Shown one piece after another: positions 17,776 through 26,161 of a stretch of 64,000 bases of DNA. A program made the position numbers and the translations under genes. How positions within the stretch are numbered: the stretch's first letter is position 1; the number at the start of each line of letters is the position of its first letter. Source of the DNA: Candidatus Marinarcus aquaticus. Lineage in GTDB: Bacteria; Campylobacterota; Campylobacteria; Campylobacterales; Arcobacteraceae. The stretch lies in contig NZ_PDKN01000001.1 of the NCBI RefSeq assembly GCF_004116335.1, forward strand, positions 62,001 to 126,000, in the 5' to 3' direction. Under the pieces are notes generated by a model that did not search any database, was not told the origin of the DNA, and worked only from the letters and a program-made list of their open reading frames with translations.

Positions 17776-18617
17776 GCGTGCAGTAATCCTATGAGTTTTG
17801 AAATAGGGTTTTCATGGGTATATATTTTTGTAAATTTGATACCACTTTTTTGAAGCTTTGTAAAAAGCTCATGGTCTGCTTTTTTAATTTGAGCTTGATA
17901 CGAAGCAATCAAAGAAGGAGAGATTGAACCTTCAAATGCTCGGTAATTATTGGAATCAATTAAGTGAACATTACCTAACTCAATTGGTTTTTCTTCATAT
18001 TTATCTCGCAAAATAATCACACACACTTCATGCTTACGATTTAAAAGTTTTAAATCCAAATCATTGCACTCTATAAAATCGCCAATTAAAAAGAGAATAG
18101 AACGCTTTTTTATCTGACTCACTAAAGTTGTTTGTAAAGCAGCATAGTCAATACTCTTTCCAAGACAAGCGTAGTTGAAAAACTGCTCACTCATGGTTTT
18201 AACAGCGGATATTTTTTTGGTTTTTTGTGTATTGATGTGTAAAGTACTGTTATAAACAAATGATGTAAATGGGTCATTTTGTTTGATGCTCGAGTAGCCT
18301 AAAATAGCAGCAATCTCTGTTAGCAACTCTTGTTTGAGTCGTTGTGAGCCAAAAAAGATTGAACCACTCATGAGGGCGGTGATGACTATGTTCAGCTCTT
18401 TTTGTGCATGGAAGAGTTTGACATAGGGCTTTTGCATCTTTGCACTGATGACCCAGTCAATGTTTTTTACATCTTCTCCATATTCATACTCTCTTAATTC
18501 ACAAAAGTCATACCCTTCTCCTTTTAAAATAGAGGCATTGTCTCCAGGTATTTCACTGAAGACTTGCCGTTTGGTCTGTATGAGGATCTTTTTAAGACGT
18601 TGTGAATCGTATTGCAT
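17772..18617 (-). CDS. DUF58 protein of the MoxR/VWA operon
   Basis: 281 aa soluble protein with the DUF58 signature GEGYDFCELREYEYGEDVKNIDWVISAKMQKPYVK (residues ~30-65). A VWA-like fold follows, with IFFLIGDF-type strands and no complete MIDAS. DUF58 proteins are constant companions of MoxR AAA+ ATPases. Coupled to moxR by a 1-bp overlap and to the DUF4381-like gene by 4 bp. Function within the complex is not established. Confidence 0.85.
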   Translation of the reverse strand: MQYDSQRLKKILIQTKRQVFSEIPGDNASILKGEGYDFCELREYEYGEDVKNIDWVISAKMQKPYVKLFHAQKELNIVITALMSGSIFFGSQRLKQELLTEIAAILGYSSIKQNDPFTSFVYNSTLHINTQKTKKISAVKTMSEQFFNYACLGKSIDYAALQTTLVSQIKKRSILFLIGDFIECNDLDLKLLNRKHEVCVIILRDKYEEKPIELGNVHLIDSNNYRAFEGSISPSLIASYQAQIKKADHELFTKLQKSGIKFTKIYTHENPISKLIGLLHA

Positions 18618-19567
18618 TATGGTACAGGAATGGTTTGTAAAATGGTATCAATGATTTTATCTGTGGAGACATTCATCGCTTCAGCTTCATAACTTAAGAT
18701 AATACGGTGTCGTAGTACATCTTTTATCACCAAGGCAATGTCTACAGGTGTAACAAACTCATTGCCACGAATAAAAGCTTTGGCTTTAACGGCCTTAAAC
18801 ATGTCAATCGTTGCACGAGGACTCGCACCAAATTGTATTTGTTCTTTTAACTGCGCTAATCCATACTTCTCTGGTTCTCTGGTTGCAAAAATAATATCTA
18901 AGATGTAACTCTCTAACTCTTTGTCCATGTGAACTTTTTGAACTTCATTTTGAAGCAGTTGTAACTCTTCATGTGTCAACACAGCATTGATGGGTTCAAA
19001 ACTGTTTTGTGAAGCTTTTGTTGCGATAAGGTGTTCCTCTTCTTTGGTATTATAGCCAACCACAATTTTAAACATAAAACGATCCAGTTGTGCTTCAGGA
19101 AGAGCATATGCTCCCTCTTGTTCAATGGGGTTTTGAGTGGCTAAAACTAAAAAAGGTTCTTGGATTTTAAAACTCTCTTCAGCGATAGTGGCTTGTTTTT
19201 CTTGCATCACTTCTAAAAGCGCTGATTGGACCTTTGCAGGGGCGCGGTTGATTTCATCGGCTAAAAGTAAGTTGGTGAAGATGGGTCCTTTTTTAATTGA
19301 AAATTCGGTGGTTTTCATGTTATATATTTGAGCACCTATAATGTCACTTGGGATTAAATCGGGTGTGAATTGTACTCGTTTAAACTCCAAAGCTAATGCA
19401 TTGGCCAAGGCTTTGACTGTGGTGGTTTTTGCAAGTCCTGGTACCCCTTCAAGTAAAACGTGACCTGAGCTTAACAGACCAATTAAAAGGGCATCGATCA
19501 TCGCTTCTTGACCAATAATGGCTTTTGATATCTCTTCTTTGATGGCTTGAATTTTGTGTTGAGGCAT
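18617..19567 (-). CDS. MoxR-family AAA+ ATPase
   Basis: 316 aa. Walker A GVPGLAKTTTVKALA (~residues 40-55), Walker B LLADEINRAPAKVQSALLEVMQE, sensor 1 LATQNPIEQEGAYALPEAQLDRF and the MoxR C-terminal lid (FGASPRATIDM). MoxR proteins act as chaperone-like ATPases that load cofactors or assemble complexes with VWA proteins. It is the first gene of a five-gene operon reading 19567 to 15337, transcribed divergently from cetB. Confidence 0.92.
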   Translation of the reverse strand: MPQHKIQAIKEEISKAIIGQEAMIDALLIGLLSSGHVLLEGVPGLAKTTTVKALANALALEFKRVQFTPDLIPSDIIGAQIYNMKTTEFSIKKGPIFTNLLLADEINRAPAKVQSALLEVMQEKQATIAEESFKIQEPFLVLATQNPIEQEGAYALPEAQLDRFMFKIVVGYNTKEEEHLIATKASQNSFEPINAVLTHEELQLLQNEVQKVHMDKELESYILDIIFATREPEKYGLAQLKEQIQFGASPRATIDMFKAVKAKAFIRGNEFVTPVDIALVIKDVLRHRIILSYEAEAMNVSTDKIIDTILQTIPVP

Positions 19568-19720
19568 TGAATGATCCTTAAAATATTATGCGATTGTAAC
19601 AAAAAATGGATAAATTATTATTTATTTTATCAAATGCTATTTTAATGTAACATTTATATGATATTATTAGTTATTATTATGATTAACATTGGGTATATTA
19701 ATACATTTCAGGAGGGTTAA

Positions 19721-20236
19721 ATGAGCGCGATTCCTACAGAAAATGAAATAGTCATGAAAGAGAATGATTTTATCGTATCAAAAACAAATCCAAGTGGTGT
19801 CATTACTTATTGTAATGAGATTTTTATGGAGATGGCAGGTTACAGAGAAGAAGAACTTATTGGACGAAACCATAACATTATACGTCATCCGCATATGCCA
19901 AAAGCAGCATTTAAACTGGCGTGGGAACTGATTCAAGAAGGTAAAGAATTTTTTGGTTTTGTGAAAAATGCGACCAAACTGGGGGCTTATTATTGGGTAT
20001 TTGCCAATATTACGCCTGATTATGATGAACAAAGAAATATCATAGGGTACACTTCTGTGCGACGTAAACCTAAAGCCCAAGCTCTTGAAATTATTGTCCC
20101 TTTATATCAAAAGATGCTTGAAATTGAACGAAACCAAGGAATAAAAGCCTCATATGAATATTTATTAAATGTTTTAGAAGAGAATAATACAACATACAAT
20201 GCTTTGATACTCTCCTTGCAAGGAGAACACGTATGA
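19721..20236 (+). CDS. cetB: CetB-like Aer-type PAS redox sensor
   Basis: 171 aa cytoplasmic protein that is essentially one PAS domain (residues ~15-115) of the Aer type: SGVITYCNEIFMEMAGY, GRNHNIIRHPHMPKAAF, AYYWVFANITP. Aer binds FAD through the RHPDMP segment; here R55 and H56 are kept but His58 replaces the usual Asp. In Campylobacter CetB relays redox state to the transducer CetA for energy taxis, and the partner is encoded next with a 4-bp overlap. The ribosome site AGGAGGG is strong. The C-terminal helices may contact CetA. Confidence 0.85.
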   Translation: MSAIPTENEIVMKENDFIVSKTNPSGVITYCNEIFMEMAGYREEELIGRNHNIIRHPHMPKAAFKLAWELIQEGKEFFGFVKNATKLGAYYWVFANITPDYDEQRNIIGYTSVRRKPKAQALEIIVPLYQKMLEIERNQGIKASYEYLLNVLEENNTTYNALILSLQGEHV

Positions 20237-21636
20237 ATCTTTTTGCAAAAATGAAGCTCTTTTTTTTTGTGATTTTTGCATTCAATCTTATGGCTGCTCT
20301 TTCTTTTATTAATCAAACCTCGTATGCAAAAATAATGATTATTATCGCTGTTCTTCTCTCCTTTGTTCTTTTTTTAGCGGCTTGGTTTTTTATGGCCGTA
20401 TATAAAAAAGAGTTGCTTAAAACCAATGATGCACTTTTAAAAGTGGCCAATGGAAATCTTTATTATCGTGTGACCAATATTGATAAAGCCAATGTTAATT
20501 TAGCCAAAATCAGTTGGAACATCAATAACTTATTGGATCAAGTGGAGGCGTTCAGTCGAGATATCTCCTCTTCACTTCAAGGAATTGCGCAAGGCAATAT
20601 GAACAGAAAGATGTTTCCTTCTGGACTTCATGGGGATTTTGTGCGTGTCAGTGATGAAATCAATGATGCACTCAATGTCATTGCTGTTGCACAAAGCAAA
20701 GATGAGTTTATTCAGAAGATGATTTTAACGTTGAACTCGTATACCAAAGGGGATTATCGACCTAAAATTAAACTTGATGGTATGCAAGAAGATATCATTG
20801 AACTTGCACTGGGTATTAATACCTTAGGTGAAGCGCTTTCAGAACTCTCACGAGTCAATTATGAAAATGGATTGATGCTCAAAGAGGGCTCTTCAAAGCT
20901 GTCACACAACGTCGAGAGTATTACCATGGCAACAAAAACACAAGCACAGTCGCTTGAAGAGACTTCTAGTGCGATTGAAGAGATCACACAAAGTATGAAA
21001 GAGAGTAATAAAAATACCATGCAAATGGCCGATTATGCAGATGAACTCACCCAATCAGCTAATGAAGGCGAAAATTTGGCCAATAAAACAACCAAAGCGA
21101 TGGATGAGATCAATGATGAGGTTTCTATGATTAATGAAGCCATTACTGTCATTGATCAAATTGCATTTCAAACCAATATTCTATCACTTAATGCTGCAGT
21201 GGAAGCTGCAACTGCGGGAGAATCTGGGAAAGGGTTTGCGGTTGTAGCTCAAGAGGTTCGAAACCTAGCAACACGAAGTTCACAAGCAGCTAAAGAGATT
21301 AAAGATTTAGTTGAGAGTGCCAATATTAAAGCAGATGAAGGTAAAGGCATTGCCGCTCAAATGATTCAAGGGTACGGTAAACTCAATGGGAATATTAATT
21401 TAACCATGAATCTTTTAAAGAGTGTGAGTCACTCAAGTAAAGAGCAAGAGCGAGCCATTTTACAAATCAATGAAGCCATTACGATTTTAGATAGAAATAC
21501 ACAAGAGAGTGCATCCATTGCACTGCAAACCAACACCATTGCAAAAGAGTCCAATGATATTGCCATTGAGATTGTGGAACAAGCCAATAAAGAGTTTGAT
21601 GGAAAAGAGGAGATACAAAAAAAGTATCTCTCTTAA
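20233..21636 (+). CDS. cetA: CetA-like methyl-accepting chemotaxis protein
   Basis: 467 aa. Two membrane helices (~7-26 and ~33-55) with almost no periplasmic loop, so it cannot sense an external ligand itself. A HAMP region follows, then a signalling domain with the conserved hairpin tip QTNILSLNAAVEAATAGESGKGFAVVAQEVRNLATRS (around residues 313-350). The layout is that of CetA, which receives redox input from CetB and signals to CheA/CheW. ATGA overlap with cetB. It lacks the C-terminal receptor-methylase tether pentapeptide. Confidence 0.85.
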   Translation: MNLFAKMKLFFFVIFAFNLMAALSFINQTSYAKIMIIIAVLLSFVLFLAAWFFMAVYKKELLKTNDALLKVANGNLYYRVTNIDKANVNLAKISWNINNLLDQVEAFSRDISSSLQGIAQGNMNRKMFPSGLHGDFVRVSDEINDALNVIAVAQSKDEFIQKMILTLNSYTKGDYRPKIKLDGMQEDIIELALGINTLGEALSELSRVNYENGLMLKEGSSKLSHNVESITMATKTQAQSLEETSSAIEEITQSMKESNKNTMQMADYADELTQSANEGENLANKTTKAMDEINDEVSMINEAITVIDQIAFQTNILSLNAAVEAATAGESGKGFAVVAQEVRNLATRSSQAAKEIKDLVESANIKADEGKGIAAQMIQGYGKLNGNINLTMNLLKSVSHSSKEQERAILQINEAITILDRNTQESASIALQTNTIAKESNDIAIEIVEQANKEFDGKEEIQKKYLS

Positions 21637-21654
21637 ACAAGATTCATTCAAAAG

Positions 21655-22545
21655 TTATTTAAAAAAACTCTTGAGTGCTTCGATGACTTCCTTTGGTCTC
21701 TCTTCTGGCAGAAAATGACCACACTTTAAACTGTGACCTTCAACACTGTGTGCATACATTTCCCACACTCTTAATACATCATAGGTTTTATGGATAAACC
21801 CTTTTTCTCCCCACAGTACGAGCAGTGGCGTTGTAAGTTTTCGATTTCGGTCTTTTTCATCATCACACATATCAATGCTTGCCGCAGCACGGTAATCTTC
21901 ACACGTAGCATGAATACTCTTAGCATCAAAACACTCTATGTACTCTTTTACAGCCTCTTTATCAAACTTATTTTCAAAAGCAACTTCTTTATCGCTCCAA
22001 CGTTTGAGTTTCTCTGTTAAATAGTAAGCGGGATTTGCACCAATGAGTCTCTCAGGTAAATTATCTGGCTGTATTAAAAAGAACCAATGATAGTAACCCG
22101 TTGCAAAAGCTTGGTTGGTGTGTTCAAACATATGGTATGTTGGCGCAATGTCCATGACACAAGCTTTTAAAATATGTTGAGAATACTCCAAACACAAACG
22201 GTGTGTGACTCTGGCACCACGGTCGTGACCTGCTACAAAAAACTCATCAAAACCCAAACTATTCATAAGGTGTATCATATCTTTTGCCATGTTTTTTTTA
22301 GAGTAGTTTTCGTGGGTCTCATTGCCTTTGGGTTTTGAACTTTGTCCATAACCTCGTAAATCGGGGCAAACAATATAATACTCTTTACTTAACTCATTGG
22401 CAACTTTGTGCCACATCACATGTGTTTGTGGATAACCATGGATGAGTAAAAGAGGTTTTGCTTCTTTGTTGCCACCATGAACAAAGTTGATGCTAATATC
22501 ATCAAAGGTTTTTTTATCTTGCTTGAATTGAGTATTAAAGAGCAT
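21655..22545 (-). CDS. Haloacetate (fluoroacetate) dehalogenase-like alpha/beta hydrolase
   Basis: 296 aa, normal for the family. The nucleophile elbow is GHDRGAR (D108, with R109 and R112), followed by D132, H153-W154 in YYHWFFL, Y218 and H277. These match in order and spacing the catalytic and halide-pocket residues I recall for fluoroacetate dehalogenases (Asp, two Arg, Asp, His-Trp, Tyr, His). HGYPQ (36-40) gives the oxyanion region. The expected reaction is hydrolysis of a 2-haloacid to glycolate and halide, though epoxide hydrolase activity is possible. Convergent with cetA; cytoplasmic; single gene. Confidence 0.8.
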   Translation of the reverse strand: MLFNTQFKQDKKTFDDISINFVHGGNKEAKPLLLIHGYPQTHVMWHKVANELSKEYYIVCPDLRGYGQSSKPKGNETHENYSKKNMAKDMIHLMNSLGFDEFFVAGHDRGARVTHRLCLEYSQHILKACVMDIAPTYHMFEHTNQAFATGYYHWFFLIQPDNLPERLIGANPAYYLTEKLKRWSDKEVAFENKFDKEAVKEYIECFDAKSIHATCEDYRAAASIDMCDDEKDRNRKLTTPLLVLWGEKGFIHKTYDVLRVWEMYAHSVEGHSLKCGHFLPEERPKEVIEALKSFFK

Positions 22546-22632
22546 GAGTAATCCTTTTTTTAATTCTATCCAAAAAATTTAAATAGTGAAATGTGGAGTA
22601 AAATGTACGCTTCAAGAAAAATTAAAGTTAAC

Positions 22633-22645
22633 TTAGATAAAATCA
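22633..22645 (+). promoter_or_regulatory. Probable rpsB -10 promoter element
   Basis: TTAGATAAAATCA is identical to the element before ileS. It would start transcription around 22650, just ahead of the structured leader and ~120 nt before the rpsB start codon. Confidence 0.45.
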
Positions 22646-22665
22646 CGGTTCTATTTTTATAGAAA

Positions 22666-22740
22666 CCTCACATGTGTCAATCCTGGTATGGGTTGTGACA
22701 AGCGTTCGCTTGGCATTAAGGGACACAGAGGCAAAACCCA
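22666..22740 (+). ncRNA. Structured rpsB leader, three-way junction (candidate S2 autoregulatory RNA)
   Basis: P1 pairs CCTC (22666-22669) with GAGG (22728-22731) and TGTGTC (22673-22678) with GACACA (22722-22727), leaving a 3-nt bulge on one side. P2 pairs AATCC (22679-22683) with GGGTT (22690-22694). P3 is CAAGC (22699-22703) / GCTTG (22708-22712) with a GTTC loop. TGGGTT (22689-22694) can instead pair with AACCCA (22735-22740), so P2 and a downstream helix are mutually exclusive. The element lies between the likely promoter and the rpsB ribosome site (AAGGAG, 22757-22762). Ribosomal-protein operons are commonly self-regulated through such leaders. Confidence 0.6.
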
Positions 22741-22769
22741 AAACACAATAAATTCAAGGAGAATTACTC

Positions 22770-23573
22770 ATGGTTACAATGAAAGACCTATTAGAGTGTG
22801 GTGTACACTTCGGACACCAAACAAGACGATGGAATCCAAAAATGAAAAAATTCATTTTCGGTGTAAGAAAGAATATTTATATTATTGACTTACAAAAAAC
22901 TTTAAGATACTTCAGATATACATATACTGTAGTTAGAGACAATGCTGCTCAAGGGCAAACAATGATGTTTGTTGGAACAAAAAAACAAGCAAGTCAAGCA
23001 GTTAAAGATGCAGCGATTTCTTGTGGTATGCCATACGTTAACCACAGATGGTTAGGTGGTATGTTAACTAACTATGGAACAATTAAAAAATCAATTAGAA
23101 AATTAGAAATTATTAAAAAAATGAGAGAAGAGGGGCAATTAGACCTTTTAACTAAAAAAGAAGCATTAATGCTTACAAGAAAAGAAGAGAAATTAGAGCT
23201 TTATCTTGGTGGTATTAAAGAGATGAACAAATTACCAGATATGATGTTCGTTCTTGACGCAGTTAAAGAGAAAATTGCTATTAATGAAGCAAGAAGATTA
23301 GGAATCAAAGTTATCGCACCATTAGATACAAACTGTGACCCTGATGTTGTTGATTACCCAATTCCAGGAAACGATGATGCTATTCGATCTATTCAACTGT
23401 TTTGTACTGAAATGGCTGAAGCTATGAACGAAGGTAAAGCAGCATACGCAGAAGAGAATGGTGAAGAAGTAGTTGAACCTGTAACTGAAGAAGAAACGGC
23501 AGAAGTTGTAGCTGAAGCAGTTGCTGAAGGTGAAGCAGAAGTAGCAACAGAAGAAACTACAGAGGAAGCGTAA
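22770..23573 (+). CDS. rpsB: 30S ribosomal protein S2
   Basis: 267 aa. The N-terminus [31 protein letters not shown] and the [12 protein letters not shown] segment are S2 signatures. The conserved core ends near residue 225. The last ~40 residues are a strongly acidic Glu/Ala/Val tail, longer than in E. coli. The start follows AAGGAG and a structured leader. It is cotranscribed with tsf, 2 bp away. Confidence 0.97.
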   Translation: MVTMKDLLECGVHFGHQTRRWNPKMKKFIFGVRKNIYIIDLQKTLRYFRYTYTVVRDNAAQGQTMMFVGTKKQASQAVKDAAISCGMPYVNHRWLGGMLTNYGTIKKSIRKLEIIKKMREEGQLDLLTKKEALMLTRKEEKLELYLGGIKEMNKLPDMMFVLDAVKEKIAINEARRLGIKVIAPLDTNCDPDVVDYPIPGNDDAIRSIQLFCTEMAEAMNEGKAAYAEENGEEVVEPVTEEETAEVVAEAVAEGEAEVATEETTEEA

Positions 23574-23575
23574 TT

Positions 23576-24628
23576 ATGGCAGGTGCAACTCCAAAACTGA
23601 TTAAAGAACTAAGAGAGAAAACGGGTGCAGGTATGCTTGATTGCAAAAATGCACTTAATGAGACTGAAGGTGATTTAGAAAAAGCGATTCAAGCCTTAAG
23701 AGAAGCGGGTTTAAGTAAAGCTGCTAAAAAAGCTGGAAACGTTGCTGCTGAAGGTCTTATTTCTATTTTAGTTAGTGATGACAACAAAACCGCAACGATG
23801 ACTGAGATTAACTCTCAAACGGACTTCGTTGCAAAAAATGACAACTTCATTAAATTAACTCAAGACATCACTGCACACGTTCAAGCAACAGGTGCAGCTG
23901 AGACTGAAGAGTTAAAGAAAACAACTATCAACGGTCAAAACTTTGAAGAGTTTTTAAATGAAAAAATTGCAACAATCGGTGAAAACATTGTTGCTAGAAA
24001 AATGGTTACTTTATCAACTGATACAGGTGTTATCAACGGTTACGTTCACGCAACTGGAAAAGTTGGAGTTTTATTAGCTGCAACTTGTGATGAAGCTGCT
24101 AAAGAGAAAGCAATTCCATTATTAAAAAACATTGCAATGCACGCATCTGCAATGAAACCAGTGGTTATTTCTTATGAAAACTTAGACCCAGAATTCGTTG
24201 AAGCTGAAAACAGAGCAATCGTTGCTGAGATTGAAGCTGAGAATGATGAGTTAGCAAGATTAGGAAAACCACTTAAAAAAATCCCTGCATTTGTTTCTAA
24301 ATCTCAATTAACAATGGAAGCTTTAGAGCAAGCAGAAGAAGAGTTTAAAAAAGAGTTACAAGCTTCAGGTAAACCAGAGAAAATCTGGGACAAAATCTTA
24401 CCAGGTCAAATGGAAAGATTTGTTCAAGACAACACTGAGTTAGACAGAAGATTGGCACTTCTTTCTCAAAGTTATGTAATGGATGACAAGTTAACTGTTG
24501 AGCAAGCAATTGCTGAAGTTGACAAATCAATTCAAATCGTTGAATATGTACGATTTGAACTTGGTGAAGGAATCGAGAAAAAAGAAGAAGATTTCGCAGC
24601 TGAAGTTGCTGCACAAATGGGTAAATAA
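23576..24628 (+). CDS. tsf: Elongation factor Ts
   Basis: 350 aa. The N-terminal UBA-like region LIKELREKTGAGMLDCKNALNETEGDLEKA and the core TDFVAKN motif identify EF-Ts, the nucleotide-exchange factor of EF-Tu. It is longer than the E. coli protein, mainly through a helical stretch around residues 215-285, which I recall as usual for this phylum. A terminator follows 27 bp after the stop. Confidence 0.97.
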   Translation: MAGATPKLIKELREKTGAGMLDCKNALNETEGDLEKAIQALREAGLSKAAKKAGNVAAEGLISILVSDDNKTATMTEINSQTDFVAKNDNFIKLTQDITAHVQATGAAETEELKKTTINGQNFEEFLNEKIATIGENIVARKMVTLSTDTGVINGYVHATGKVGVLLAATCDEAAKEKAIPLLKNIAMHASAMKPVVISYENLDPEFVEAENRAIVAEIEAENDELARLGKPLKKIPAFVSKSQLTMEALEQAEEEFKKELQASGKPEKIWDKILPGQMERFVQDNTELDRRLALLSQSYVMDDKLTVEQAIAEVDKSIQIVEYVRFELGEGIEKKEEDFAAEVAAQMGK

Positions 24629-24655
24629 TTAAAAAACTTTAATTTCTTATCCCAA

Positions 24656-24686
24656 AATAGACAGAAGTAAATCTTCTGTTTATTTT
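24656..24686 (+). terminator. Terminator after rpsB-tsf
   Basis: AATAGACAGAAG (24656-24667) pairs with CTTCTGTTTATT (24673-24684), one G-U wobble in 12 bp, around TAAAT. The 3' arm and following bases are U-rich. Confidence 0.65.
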
Positions 24687-24691
24687 AAACA

Positions 24692-24708
24692 TTGTACAAT
24701 ATGTACAA
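24692..24708. promoter_or_regulatory. Palindrome before the LolD-type ATPase gene
   Basis: TTGTAC (24692-24697), AATAT, GTACAA (24703-24708): a perfect 6-bp inverted repeat, 17 bp overall, ending 17 bp ahead of the TTG start. It may be an operator or part of a second promoter region after the tsf terminator. Confidence 0.3.
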
Positions 24709-24725
24709 AAAAGACTGGAGACATA

Positions 24726-25382
24726 TTGAGCACCCACCAGCCTCTACTACAAGCAAAAAATATCTCACATAAATTTGATTATCCTCTTTTTAATAACGTC
24801 GATATTGAATTAAATACTGCCCAAAGCATTGCCATCATTGGTGCCAGTGGCAGTGGAAAATCTACGCTTTTAAATCTTTTGTCTTCTTTATTGAAACCCC
24901 ATGAAGGAGAGGTAATTTATAATGACACATCCCTATATGAGTTGAAAAAAAGAGAACTTTTGAAGATAAGACGAGATGATTTTGGTATAATCTTTCAAGC
25001 ACACTATTTGTTCAGAGGTTTTTCTGCACAAGAGAATTTAGAAGTAGCCAGTCTTTTAAGTGGCAATGCAATCAATAATGAGCTTTTAAAAGAGCTTAAT
25101 ATTGATTTCGTTCTGCATCAAGGAGTCGGAGAGTTAAGTGGAGGGCAACAACAGCGTCTCTCCATTGCACGTGTTTTAACCAAACAGCCTAAAGTTATAT
25201 TCGCTGATGAACCCACGGGGAACTTGGATAAAGCAACCGCTTCAGATGTTATTCGAAATCTATTTTATTATATTAAAAACAATCAAGCAGGAATGATTAT
25301 TGTAACACATGAAAATGATATTGCAATGCAGTGTGATAAGGTTTACGAATTGGTTGATTTGGAACTTAAGGTTATAAAATGA
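24726..25382 (+). CDS. LolD/FtsE-type ABC transporter ATPase
   Basis: 218 aa from a TTG start preceded by GGAG. Walker A GASGSGKS (~residues 39-46), Q-loop FQAHYLF, signature LSGGQQQR and Walker B VIFADEPTGNLD are all intact. The sequence groups with the LolD/MacB/FtsE ATPases that drive membrane-embedded permeases on lipoproteins or other substrates. No permease gene adjoins it. I recall the same order tsf - ABC ATPase - acidic protein - gmk in C. jejuni (around Cj1181c-Cj1177c), where this ATPase is also alone apart from fliR. Confidence 0.85.
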   Translation: MSTHQPLLQAKNISHKFDYPLFNNVDIELNTAQSIAIIGASGSGKSTLLNLLSSLLKPHEGEVIYNDTSLYELKKRELLKIRRDDFGIIFQAHYLFRGFSAQENLEVASLLSGNAINNELLKELNIDFVLHQGVGELSGGQQQRLSIARVLTKQPKVIFADEPTGNLDKATASDVIRNLFYYIKNNQAGMIIVTHENDIAMQCDKVYELVDLELKVIK

Positions 25383-26161
25383 GACTACTTTTAATTAGCA
25401 ATACGCCAATTATTATTAAGATATTCACTCTGATTTGTCAAAAACTTGAAATCAGTTTGAGTGTACAAAAAGACAACAATGTTGATGAAAAATTTGACTT
25501 AATCATCATTGACAATGAATTTGTGGATGATAAGTTTAATATCATTAAACAGTTTACAAAAAAGATTGGTGCCATTGTTGCTGAAGAGTTGCCTTTTGAT
25601 AAATCGCGTGATTTTTTAGTTCCACGACCATTTTTGCCCAATGAATTGCAAGAGATTTTAAAAGAACAAATTGCCTTGATACATGAAGAAGCAGAACAAG
25701 AGAAAAAAGAGTCAATGAGACTTACATCTGCCCAAGAAACCGATGAAGCAACCAGTTATTTAAACTCACTGGCAGATGATATTGCACATGATATTGACGA
25801 TGAAAGTGATGAATCGATTGTGACTTTGGCTTCATTAAAAAATGGTGGTGTTTTGGACATGGGAGAGTTGGGAAAAATCAAAAACCTGCTTGACGTTGAA
25901 CCTCCAACTGAACATGAAATTGAGATGGATGAAGATGATTGGCATGATCTTTCAGATATCATCGATAAAGCCCTAGATGAAGTGAAAGATTATGAGTTTG
26001 ATTTGAGTGGCGAACAAGACAGATACATCACTTTGGTACTGAATAAATTCACCATGGATGAACTCAAACCATTGTTACTTAAATTGGATCAAAACTCCAT
26101 TGATACGCTTACATCGGGAGATACCATAAATTTAAAGCTAAAACTAAAGGAAACTAATTGA
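25379..26161 (+). CDS. Highly acidic protein with receiver-like N-terminus
   Basis: 260 aa, ATGA overlap with the ATPase gene and 4-bp overlap with gmk. Residues 1-100 have the strand/helix rhythm of a response-regulator receiver (LLLISNTP, FDLIIIDNEF, VPRPFLPNELQEIL in place of the KPF loop) but lack the acidic pair after strand 1. Residues ~105-260 are very rich in Asp and Glu. Position matches the gene named 'highly acidic protein' between the ABC ATPase and gmk in C. jejuni. The receiver resemblance is my inference; no function is known. Confidence 0.75.
   Translation: MRLLLISNTPIIIKIFTLICQKLEISLSVQKDNNVDEKFDLIIIDNEFVDDKFNIIKQFTKKIGAIVAEELPFDKSRDFLVPRPFLPNELQEILKEQIALIHEEAEQEKKESMRLTSAQETDEATSYLNSLADDIAHDIDDESDESIVTLASLKNGGVLDMGELGKIKNLLDVEPPTEHEIEMDEDDWHDLSDIIDKALDEVKDYEFDLSGEQDRYITLVLNKFTMDELKPLLLKLDQNSIDTLTSGDTINLKLKLKETN

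Noticed and set aside
21610-21630. GAGATAC-A7-GTATCTC palindrome at the end of cetA as a terminator
   Set aside because: It is within the coding frame (…QKKYLS) with a 7-nt A loop and no U run after it on the plus strand; I could not support it beyond coincidence.
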